Made by a program: the position numbers and the translations under genes
In this document: in pieces, positions 38,541-48,636 of the stretch
Numbering within the stretch: position 1 is the first letter of the stretch
Layout of the letters: every line of letters starts with the position of its first letter
NCBI GenBank assembly: GCA_038503075.1
Contig: JBCAML010000006.1
Span: 62,001-126,000, forward strand
Length of the DNA: 64,000 bases
Source of the DNA: Gyromitra esculenta
Lineage: Eukaryota; Ascomycota; Pezizomycetes; Pezizales; Discinaceae
Direction: 5' to 3'
Notes under the pieces: generated by a model
The model's database searches: none
Told to the model about the DNA's origin: nothing
The model's input: the letters and a program-made list of their open reading frames with translations, nothing else

Positions 38541-41500
38541 GATAAATCTTATCTTCAGGCTAGCATATTTCCTTTCCCCGGGCATAGATTAGAAAAAATA
38601 GCGTGATCGCAGGCGGTGGCAGGAAGAGAAACTACCTTTGTCGTTGCATATTGTATTTAGGGAGAAGACAGATGAACCATAGTAACCCAGTTTTATCGAT
38701 TGTGGTACGTATGTACCGGTAAAACCGTATTATCAGATGTGTAAACTAACAACCTGGACTCTGGCTATTGGGAATTCCAATTACATCTCGGGTTGGGGAT
38801 TGGCTAACGATAGTTGCGAATGTCGACAATCCTAGCCATGTGTGTAACCGTAGGTATGTCAGGGCTCTTTCTTTCCTCTTCATCACTTACGCCGCAACTT
38901 AAACCAGTGCATTGTACATGTGCAGCGCCCCAAGCAGGGAGTACCATCGTATGCGGGACCCTTTGATCCGTATCCGTGGTCAGCGACATTGCATAGATTA
39001 ATGTGGGTTGAATTGCACAATAAATAATAGGCTGCTATGTAATGATGCATGCATGTTACCAATGGTGATACCGTAATTCCACATCTGGTAGATTCCTCTC
39101 CCAATCCAAGCGTTTATACAGGTCCGCAAAATTGTAATGTAATGCCTGCAGCTGTTGGGTAGCGGATTTGAGTTTCTTATGTAATGGGGTATTACTACTA
39201 TTTATCTCAAAGATAAGTTGTGTGAGCTCTCACAAAAACTCTGAACCACACGAAGAACTCTGGATGCGTTGGTACATGAGAAGGCATCGCGTTATCCCAT
39301 AAGCAAGGACCTGGGATACTTATTACCCGAGGATTCATGATACGGCTGCTGTTCCCGACGAATGACACCGGTGTGGGGATCAAAATTACCCAGAGGAAAA
39401 GTTCAGACAGGGTTTGGAGTGATTGGTATCTGGCTGGGGGCCCAGGATGTAATCAAATGCTCAGCCGATCAGAAACATTCTGAATCAGCGGTAAGACAAC
39501 GTCGATGGAGTAACAGGATTCGAGAGAACCGATTGTTTACATAAACGTGTAAATAAGGCACCGCGCTGCACTCTGGCTCTGAGCCTTCCGTGCCATTCCG
39601 CCTGGATCCCGATTGAGTATTATGCCACCCTTGCCTACATAAGCGAGACTGAAACGGAAAATTTAATAATCGCTGGACGCTCTATCCAGCGAATGCTTGG
39701 CATCTCTTTTAATAGTAGTCTTCAATCCGACCTGGAAGGTGTGTCTGAGAACTCACTGCCTGTGAGGATATTTCGGTTAGTTTTTCTCCATGGGCGTAAG
39801 AATCATGGATTTCTCCATATGATAAATTTGGGGTGAAATAGGTGTTGAATACACTTCTATTTTACAGGGCGAAGTACATATACTAGTATTACTGTATTCT
39901 TGGGCCATTACTTCCCGTCTCTTCTGCGGCCTGCAGTATATAGTGCTCCTGGCCATGGAATCGCTGGCTGTGATACGATATATATTCGGCAGTTGGTACT
40001 GAGCCCCAAAATATGTGTATATATGCCGTACAACACACCATGGTGGATCTGGGGACACGGCCACATACCCTATCATTGGTAAGGCATTTTAAAACTTTAT
40101 GCCTCGCTAGAAGAATTTTATTGACGGAAATAGTTTACGGAATCATGGCTTTGATAAAAATGACTTTACTTTTTTTCTAGCCCTTTTTACAGGTGACCGT
40201 TCTCAGACTATTGATCTTTTGAACCGGGCTCTGCCTGGTTAGACCAACAGGATTCAACACGCACACCTAACTTGGTCCTAGATGGCTTAGCTAATGAGGT
40301 TCAAAAGTGCATCAATCTGATCAAGATTAGGAGCGTATTCTGTGTCGCACAGCTGCAGTGGTTCTGGTAAAAGAAGACGTAATCTCCTGCCAATGGAAAT
40401 ATTTAAGGTGTGGTCGCGCAAATTTCACCGTAAACGGGAGCTTCGCCGATGCTTCGTTCACTGTTCTTCATGTGTTACTGTACATGTCAAATGTTACTGC
40501 AAGCATCATACTTGGCACACTTGAAAGCTGGACCGTCCAATCGCTATTGTTTCCGCAAGCGTCTTACTTTGCTGTACATGTTGAAAACCCCCGCTTACTC
40601 TCTGCATAGTCGCATTAACTTCAATCCCTGGAGATATTTGACTGGGAGTTAAAGAGGATTACATTGCATTTGCGGAGCTCGACTATTGTTACCCGTGGTT
40701 TATTCGCCTCTCGTGAACATTGATTCATCGGAATAACATAGCCTAGACCACTATAACGCTATCGAAATCAGATCGCCATGGTAACTCTAGCTCTGGCACT
40801 GATGATTAGTGGCATCTATTGGAGAGATTGTGACCTCCTATGGTTTGTATCACTAATTGCATTAGACATAGAATGTTGTGGTCCGCATTGTGTGGTATCG
40901 ACTGTATCGTGTGGCTTTGAGGATGCGGCTGTTGAAGGGAGCTCGGTGCTTTGGCCGTAGGTTTGAGCTAGATGCTTCCTGATCATACAGCACCCTAGAT
41001 TTAATATTCCGAAGAGCCTCAGGGGTCTTTGGTAAAAGATTTTGCTTGAGCCGCAATATAATTTTAGATTTTTCCGTCTATCAGCACGTTGCTTTCCTCC
41101 TGCAGACTCTTGTACCAAACTGCATATCTCTTCTATGGTTATGATAATCTATGGTCTCAACATATGAGTTCCACTTTTGCCTTGATCCTGGGCAACTTTA
41201 ACTTTTACTATCCTAAGCGCCGAATCCCTGATCACCCACATCTAGCCATACAGCAAAACTTTGGGGTAGCATCTGTAGTACTAGTCTCGAATACGATATA
41301 CTAGCTAGCTGTTCTAGAATCTTCTCCGAAGAAGTTTACCAAATAGTAAGGCACAAACGGTAAAAGTTTAGTTTTTGAAAACTTTCTGCCTCCACCTGCC
41401 ATTATTGTTGCTCGGAGACACTGTTTCATGAGCCGCTCGCCCAAAAGAGCGAGACACACAAAGTAGTGACAAAGTAGCCCTAATCCTCGGGAATCCGAAT

Positions 41501-42895
41501 ATGAGTGATAACTTGAAATATGGTGAGATTTTTTGGATGTGGTGTCAGCAAGATATTAGATGCCACAGATGCCAACTCCCAACGTACGACCAACGAAGCG
41601 TCACGATAGCATACCCGTAGACTCCCTTAGCCCTCACGCTGTGCTTTCCTGTCCAACCTTAAATCCTTGTTGCATCTGAATAAGGAGCATTGGCATACAT
41701 CTCGAGCCATTAGTGTTCAGGTTGTGAACCTCAACTAATCCACAATAATAATCAAGTTCTCATATGATGCACAAACACACGTGAAGCTCCACGATCGGTT
41801 CTCGGAAATTAGCGGAAATGGTCTTGGTTTGAATCAGTAGCTTTTGCGAAATAGGAACTCATGTATGCGGTCGTATATATCTAAAACCCAATGGTCATAC
41901 ACAAGCCATACAAGGGTCCGCGTGCAACGAAGGAATCTCAGCTTGGTCATAGGTGATTAGTCTTATCAAAAGAGTTCTAATATGTCTATTTAGTAAAAGA
42001 TTGAATGTTTTAGGTGGTGAGATTGATTTAGCTGGTGTTACCGTTGAAATGATGGCCATGGAAATGATTGGTAGCGTAATCTCCATCGATAAGATAGTGC
42101 GACCCTATTCCTTTTTCTAGCAATGAAGGTAAGCCCAGCGAAGACTTACGACCTATCTTGTAATTCAAGAACCCGTTTGGGAAGCACCGAACCATCCTTG
42201 CAATATCTGGAAACTGGTATCAATGATCTGCAACCCGGACTGCAAGAAATTCGACTGGGGGAATCTTGGGTTCAAGCACTTAACATTAAGCGACCTAATA
42301 ATGTATATGATTGGTTAGTTCACAATCTAGAGAGTGAGGTATGCCAGAAAGGGTAAAATAGCTCTGATCTGGCCTGCAGATTGCTTCAGATTCCCGCAAG
42401 TTTGTTTCATACATGTACCTAGCATACATAATGTCACTAGCCCCCGCAATTAGTTGTTGGCATGCATGCAGTGTAAAGCTGGGAATTGTTTCGCTTTCGT
42501 CCCTTCCTCCGTCGGTACCCTTATTCGCGGTACAATCTCGGGTAGATCTATTGATCTTAATTAAATCGTGCCCCGGTTTTAACACTATCATTCTGCAATT
42601 TACGGATACTGACGTGCATGGCCCACGCATCGATGTGACCTGATCGATCGAGTATCAGATCAGATGTGGACGAGAGGCTGCTGCAGCCGAGCTAGCCGTT
42701 CATCCCTCGGGGTGACGGTAAAGGCTATAGTCATAATATATCACTCGTAATTCAATCTGCGTGTGTGGCGGACATATGGCGTTCAGGTCCCATAGACCAC
42801 GCCACCTTTATACAGCCTTCGATTATAGTTTCAGATTGTTACAGTGGAAGCGGTGACGGGGATACATAGTGTTGGAGTTGAAAGGTAGTGGTGTA

Positions 42896-43538
42896 TATGT
42901 TCTGACCCGTATGTAATTAGATCCGGTTTGCAAAGTGGTCGGCCGGGTTTGTCAATTGGCTAGCCAATTTACAAATGGGCCCACTTTTCAAACCGTCTGG
43001 CCCACCTACAAAGTAATGCTAGTAAAGGGCCGATATACAATTCAATGAAACTTAAAAAGACATAGAGGATTCATGCACCACTTCACACTCCAGCCCAAAA
43101 TCCGCAACACATCCACCATTTGTATAGCATACCCCCACTATATCCAAGGTATTGTCAGACTTGTATACCTCTACTATGTCAACTTCAGAACCGAGCCTTG
43201 TTTCAGTATTGAGACACAATGTGACTTCCAGCACCATTTAAACGACCATGAAAGCAAAAACAACATCCGGTTTACAGTACTGGGGGGAGATAATTACTGT
43301 AATTGGTTGATGTTTCCTGATACTGAGGTACCTGGTGCGAAAGGTTTGTATTTGCCATTTAGAGGCTGTAGTTGTGGTGTTTAAATTTAGCGAGCTGACT
43401 AGTATTTGGATACCGGCCCCATTTTGTAGATCGGTCGACCTGTGTGCAAAATAGACCCGTTTGTAAATCGGCTGCCCAATTTGCCTACCGGTTGGCCACT
43501 TTGCAAACCGGATTTAATTACATACGGGTCGGAACATA
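42896..43538. mobile_element. MITE-like DNA transposon with long TIRs and TA target duplication
   Basis: A 643-bp element flanked on both sides by TA (42894-42895 and 43539-43540). The left end starts TATGTTCTGACCCGTATG and the right end, reversed, starts TATGTTCCGACCCGTATG. About 45 of the first 50 bases match, and similarity persists weakly for about 110 bp. Each end, inside the outermost 28 bp, consists of about five degenerate 20-21-bp tandem units resembling CCGGTTTGCAAAgTGG. The centre has no transposase-like frame; the 103-codon frame at 43073-43384 is not recognised. TA duplication points to a Tc1/mariner-type transposase acting in trans. Most mismatches between the ends are transitions, compatible with RIP. 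Confidence 0.85.
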
Positions 43539-43540
43539 TA

Positions 43541-44025
43541 TATTGCAAATCGGAGTACAGTGGGAAACGTATTTTGAAAAGAACTCGAATCGTCAGTTTC
43601 CCATACTCTTACGACACACATTATCGAAATAGTAGGCGCGGGGGCGGCCAATTTTCTTCTTCCACGGCTACCATACGCTTTGTCTATATAATTCTATCTC
43701 ACCAATCCAGTACTATTCCCCATATGCCCGTGTGCTCTGGCCTATTATTCTCACTAAATCCCGTCCCTATAGCTATACTCGAGGGACACTGTATTAGTGG
43801 TGTAACGTCTCGGCATGCGAAAGCACTTCGGCAGTTTGATTTATCAGTCACCAGTGATCACTCGAGATTTATGCACTTCTGCTCGTGCGCAAGATTGATC
43901 CCCAGTAGGTAGCCCTAGGGGATGCATAATGAACGTTGCCACTCATATGCAAAACAATCAAAGCACAATAATAATCCCCCCCAATATAAACCCATTACTC
44001 CATTGAACCAATCTCAAAACTGGAA
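43541..44025. other. Short intergenic stretch, 3' flank of RPC4
   Basis: This separates the MITE from the 3' end of the minus-strand RPC4 gene. An open frame of about 155 codons overlaps the MITE end (43442-43912), but it is read partly from the terminal repeats and looks spurious. Confidence 0.5.
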
Positions 44026-44669
44026 TCACGAGTCTAGTTTCCCCACAACTTCCGTCCCCTTCCCCTTTCCTTTCCCCTTTCCCCTCCCTCTCCCCTTCCC
44101 CTTCCCCTCCTTCTTTTTCTCTCCCTTTAGCAACTGTTCGAAATCCGGACTCACAACAAATTTCCCCTTAACCTGTCCAAGCGAGAACGCAACTCCCTTC
44201 CTCCTCCCCCGCTCATCCACGTCCTGATCCCCCCACGGAGATTGCTGCTTCAGTATCACAAGCTCCTGTAAGAATTCACACTGTGTGCCTCTCGCCACAT
44301 CCATATCAAACGCGCCACTTTCCTCGTCCGTGCTGCCGGAAGCGCCCCAAAGCATGGTAATACGGCCCGATCTATGAACGCGAAGCTTTCCAGCTATGCC
44401 CGGTGGTGGGTAAGACTCTAGCAGCACCTGTTGCGCCTTCGCCGAGAGCTTACGCTGTGAGATTGTCGGAAGTCTAGGAGGGCGAATTAGATGCGGTTCT
44501 TCGTTTGACGATTCTGGTTTATTGAGAGTATCTGCATCTTCGTCTTCTGGTGGCTGTTCTTTGACGGGAAGGACTAGCTGCGGTAGAATGTTCGGGAACT
44601 GGAATACGAATATCTGGTTCTCTGTTTCTGCGTTGCGGTGTTGCGGTGATTCGATGCCGCCAGCCATTG

Positions 44670-44701
<32 letters not shown>

Positions 44702-46020
44702 TTAACCTTAACTCTCGCGAACCCTCCTGCTAACTCCATTAGTGTAGCTGTACGATCCATTTCCTCTCTCTCGAGCTCCTCTTTGTCTTCCAGACTCGAT
44801 AATATTGTTTTCCTCCTCCTAGAGCTGGACCGTTTCCTCGTCCTCACGGGTACACCCCGCTTCCTGGTTTCCGGGGACTGTGTTTTGACGCCCTTCCTCC
44901 TGCTGGTTTCCGGCGAGGACTTTACATCAGGTACTGCGACACCTTCGTCTCCATCCGGCGGCTCATTTTTCACCTTCACCGTTTCTTCGAATAGCACCTC
45001 TTTCCCCTTACGGCCCAGGTCAAATTTCCACTTTCTCGAAGAACTAGCTTCCGTGTTTACCTGAGCAGCGCGGTCGATATGTGCGCTTCTCGGAACCCTA
45101 ACCGGAGCGCCAGCGCCCCACGTTGGCTCCAGCTCCATATCGTCGTCTTCGTCATCTGATTTGGCATCGTCGAGCAGAGAGATATACTCAACGTCCATCC
45201 GGGGACCTTCCGAGTCAGACGACGACGCAGAGTATGTAACGTTATCAGGAACCGGGTCTTCTGATTTTATTTTCGAGGATGACGGTTCGGTTGCTGTTCG
45301 GCCCTTGACGCCGAGCTGGCGATGCCGACCGAAGTCGTTTCCACGCTCGACAGTGTTTTTCTGTGCTCGATCTGGGGGGAATGGCAGGTTAATACCAGAA
45401 CTTGTGAGAGACGATAGATTTGGGTAAAAGAAGGAGTATTAACAAACCCCTGGTAGTCACACTCCCTAACGAGAACGGGCCGGAAGCACCGGCTACCACT
45501 TGTCTATCGTTCCGCCCGAAGCCGCTTCGCCCGCCCCGCCCGCCTCTCGGGCCACGAGTAGAACCTCCGCCTCTCGGCCTCGGTATTGGCACTACCGGAA
45601 TCTCGAACTTCGCGTCTAGAGCTTCGCGTTCTCTGGGATTGCAACGCTAGTTAGTTGATCGGTCGGTCGGGATTGGTCGAGGGTTGATAATGCTGAGAAA
45701 CCACTCACTCACTCCTTCGATTTCCGCGGCACATTCTTCGGTTTGAACTTCAGTGGTATAGCCGTGCCTCTTCCGTTGCCAGCACCTCCGCCCGCAATTC
45801 CGCCCTGGCTGCTCCGCGACGACGCGGAAGGTGAAATAAGACTATCTAGCCTCCCCACCGGCGGCGCGATTGGAGTTTGTGTTTGCACAGCTTCCCCGGC
45901 GCTGGTGGCAGCTACCGGGCTCGTGGATGTTGTGGGCGCCGGCGTGGCATCGGGAGCTGCGGCTCCGGAGATACGGCGGGGGGTGGGTCGCGGCTTTGCT
46001 TTTGGTGTTTTGGGGGGCAT
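44026..46020 (-). CDS. RPC53: RNA polymerase III subunit RPC4 (Rpc53 orthologue), three exons
   Basis: Subunit of nuclear RNA polymerase III which, with Rpc37, works in termination and reinitiation on tRNA and 5S genes. Minus-strand exons 46020-45713, 45632-45463 and 45371-44026 give 607 aa with all phases consistent. The N-terminal segment has PVGRLDSLIS and KFKPKNVPRKSK, which splices into EEREAL. A Gly/Arg-rich stretch follows (RGGGSTRGPRGGRGG). Next come GPRMDVEYISLL (Met218) and APVRVPRSAHIDRA, both typical of the family. The conserved C-terminal domain has GKLRVHRSGRITMLWGAS and LGQVKGKFVVSPDFEQLL, ending at about 574. Introns are 80 and 91 bp. Unusual parts are an eight-Asp run from a GTC/GAC repeat (44676-44703) and a 33-residue Lys/Gly-rich tail (575-607) beyond the usual family end. 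Confidence 0.92.
44676..44703 (-). repeat. GAC microsatellite coding poly-Asp in RPC4
   Basis: Eight consecutive Asp codons, almost pure GAC on the coding strand, in the acidic central linker of RPC4. It is likely to vary in length between strains without loss of function. Confidence 0.85.
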
Positions 46021-47214
46021 TGCTTGGGCTCTGGATTTCGCAGAGCTCGGCTGTCGGTGTGTTTCGAGCTTGGGATGCTTGGAGATAAGATTGGGGCAGC
46101 CGGCGCTGGTGGGCAGGGTAACGGGTGTCCAATTGATTGATTGATAAGATAACTAGAGCACAGTCAATGATCGCTTGGCTATTCAGTAGCTATCGGGTTA
46201 TTGGGTTATTGGGGATCCGATCTCGCAGCTGTTTTGCAACGGTACAAGTGCACTTTTGAGCAGCAGGCTCTACTACTGTGCCAGTCCCAACTGCTAGCAC
46301 TAGTCCCAAGTCAACACGATAGCGTATCCCTCAGTCTGCCCGAAAAGAGAAACCGCTAACACACCTCCTACGGCGCTAAACGAAATACAGTTTAGGGCCC
46401 AGTACCGATTATCCTAAACTAGCCATCTAACTAAAACAACCCTCCTACCAACCAGAGAGCACCTGAAACGTGGTACTAATATACCGGACCTCTGTGCATC
46501 CTACATCGAGGCCTTCCACGGCTCCGGGTCTAATATATCACACGTGTGCATGTACCCCGCGGGAATCAGGCAGGTGGTTCAACTTGCATGTCCGAAGTGG
46601 TCCGAATTAGGCAGCATATATTCCCACACGCACCGATCTGGCTCAGCTCTTGTTTCGTCTCGAGTTTACTAACTAGTGGATAAGTTCGATTACGCCTAGC
46701 TTGCTCAAGTACCGTGCTACAGTTAACGCCTAGTCCTCCAGAGCCTCTCATTCCAGTTGCGTATATACCCGCACTGCCAGATACGCCTGTGCTATGATCG
46801 GGAATCGCTCCTTAAACTACCAGGCAATGAAACCAAGAACCCGCCAGGGAACATAAGAAATGCGAAAAGAAATGCATGTGAGAAACCAGAGAAAGAAAAC
46901 AAACACGCAATATAACGCCGCCAATTGCAAATCAAAGAAAGGAAAAAGCAACAAAACCAAGAGAAGTCAAAACAGCAAGGTGATAGGCAGTCTCGAGCAA
47001 CACAGAAAGGGAAGATGTAAAGTCAATAGGAAACGAACAAATCACAAACCACGGTTTAAATACAAACTAAGGAGTTTATAAAAAATAACAAAAAAGTCGT
47101 CAAAGATTAAAAAAATACCTCCAAAAAAATACAACCTCCAGAGAAGAAGAGAACTCGTGATACTCACGGCAGACGATGGCGAACCAAATCTAGAAACTCA
47201 GTTATTGCCTATGG
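46021..47214. other. Intergenic stretch between RPC4 and the Cys-rich membrane protein
   Basis: Contains the promoter of RPC4 on the minus strand and the 3' flank of the next gene. A purine/A-rich block at 46850-47150 is open in one frame (46860-47081) only because of its composition. No gene is supported. Confidence 0.5.
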
Positions 47215-48636
47215 TCAAAATCTGCCATAATCAGGTTCACCGATCCTTGGTGACTCGACCCGTGGGCTTCCCCTATAGTTTAATGGCGGCACCTGTGGCT
47301 CTAGTGTATACCGCTCTGGCGTCTGGTATACACTCGCCGTGTATCCCGTATCCGTACTCGTCCTACTCCTGCCTCTGCCACGCTCTTGTTCCCTATGGCT
47401 TAAACTATGATGATGTAGGCTATCGCCGGTCCCATCCATAATCACCACCTCACTAAACCCATCATCGTCATCTTCATCTTCATCGCCGTCGGTAATGCAT
47501 GAATTCGCATCAGATGCAAGATGGCGATGATATGGGCCTTGTCCGACTACAACAGTCACACCAGGACTAGCTTTGATAGTCTGAGAAACCGCGGTCGAGG
47601 TTTCCGATTCCGTCACCGAGGATTCGTCCGAGCCTGTTGATGCGCGGTGGAGAGGACTATGCACAGGTCTCGGTTTCAGCGGCGACCCAGCCAGCGGGTG
47701 TGGAGACGGTGTTCCCAGTCCTTTTTCACCAACTGCTCGATCCCTCGAGACGGAGCGCTCCCGGGGCGCAATCACCGGGCCAAGATTCGGCGAATAGTCA
47801 GCTGGCGAGCGCGCCTTCCAGTCTCGCTGAAAAGTGGCAGGCGACATCATCCCACGTTCCGCAGTCGGCGAGTAGCCAATCGCGATATCCTCCCTGATCG
47901 TCGGCACCGGCGGCAGCGGGGGCTTCCGGTCGACGAAGGATAGATCGTCTGGAGAGGCCGAGAGCCGGCCATTGAACTTGATCGTGCGGCGGCGAGTCTT
48001 CATCTCCACGGTTTTGATATACGCAAACATGACAGCCACGCCGACCGAAATCCCCGGAAACAGTCCGACCAAGATCCCCTCGAACGAGATCTTGGCGCAC
48101 TTCTTCTGCGCACCGTCCAGCTCGCTCTCGTCCAGGCTGAGAAGCGTCATACACTCCTCCCGCTGCGCTTCCGCGGTCTGGTTCTTCTTCGAGTCGCGGT
48201 TTGCAATGTGGTCGGCTGGGAGATTCTCCGCTTTCATGATACAGCGGTCTTTCGTCGCCCCGCAGTCGTACCCGAGCGGACAGCACTGGGTCCCGCATTG
48301 CACGCTGTCTGCAGCGAGCGTTGCCGATCCGCACGCAACGGGGAATATCTCATCGCAGAACTCACCGATCCTGCAGCAGACGACGGAGGAGTTGCGTTCG
48401 ACGGGGATACACCTTGTGTCTGTGGGGCAACAGAAACTGCCTACTCCGCAAGAAATACTATCTGCTGCACCGGAGCATACGCTTTGTCGAGGGAGTAGAG
48501 ATGGTAGTCCGGCTAATGGAGCGTATGAGGGCGTTATGTAGGCCGATGTCTGGTCTACGAGTACTAGGATGAGCAGTAGAGATGTGTATAGTAACAGAGA
48601 CGACGATGAGATGGTAGTCCTCGCGCGCCCTCTCAT
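47215..48636 (-). CDS. Single-pass membrane protein with 14-Cys ectodomain
   Basis: A 473-aa intronless gene on the minus strand. Residues 1-32 form a signal peptide (hydrophobic LLLYTSLLLILVLV core, cleavage near TSA-Y). Residues 54-132 hold 14 cysteines in two blocks with CC pairs (FCCPTDTRC, VCCRIGEFC, CCPLGYDC), suggesting a disulfide-rich fold. One N-glycosylation site (RNSS) lies near 82. A single transmembrane helix lies at about 185-207 (ILVGLFPGISVGVAVMFAYI). It is followed by a basic stop-transfer stretch (KTRRRTIK) and a cytoplasmic tail of about 260 residues, rich in Ser, Pro and Arg with an acidic DEDEDDDD run. The topology suits a wall sensor, a surface receptor-like protein or a septum/polarity factor. 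Similar Cys-rich type I proteins occur widely in Pezizomycotina, but I cannot name the family. Confidence 0.85.
   Translation of the reverse strand: MRGRARTTISSSSLLLYTSLLLILVLVDQTSAYITPSYAPLAGLPSLLPRQSVCSGAADSISCGVGSFCCPTDTRCIPVERNSSVVCCRIGEFCDEIFPVACGSATLAADSVQCGTQCCPLGYDCGATKDRCIMKAENLPADHIANRDSKKNQTAEAQREECMTLLSLDESELDGAQKKCAKISFEGILVGLFPGISVGVAVMFAYIKTVEMKTRRRTIKFNGRLSASPDDLSFVDRKPPLPPVPTIREDIAIGYSPTAERGMMSPATFQRDWKARSPADYSPNLGPVIAPRERSVSRDRAVGEKGLGTPSPHPLAGSPLKPRPVHSPLHRASTGSDESSVTESETSTAVSQTIKASPGVTVVVGQGPYHRHLASDANSCITDGDEDEDDDDGFSEVVIMDGTGDSLHHHSLSHREQERGRGRSRTSTDTGYTASVYQTPERYTLEPQVPPLNYRGSPRVESPRIGEPDYGRF

Larger units (their letters stand above)
34794..42893. other. Gene desert, about 8.1 kb
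   Basis: Open frames are short and on both strands, with no recognisable domain. Contents include a T-rich 3' flank of the transcription-factor gene (34800-35300), a GGGAT/GGT simple repeat at 35450-35484, and TACATGTA copies at 36128, 36476 and 42410. A 50-codon open frame at 38388-38540 is listed separately. Old transposon sequence is likely but not shown. Confidence 0.5.

Noticed and set aside
41953..42119. Stop-free plus-strand stretch reading NVLGGEIDLAGVTVEM
   Set aside because: Faintly like a protease propeptide, but there is no start, no following domain and no matching exon; too weak to call.
43442..43912. 156-codon frame starting in the MITE right end
   Set aside because: Its first part is the translated terminal repeat array; no domain follows.
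44522..45064. 180-codon plus-strand frame within RPC4
   Set aside because: Ser-rich shadow of Asp/Glu/Arg codons in the well-supported minus-strand RPC4 exon.
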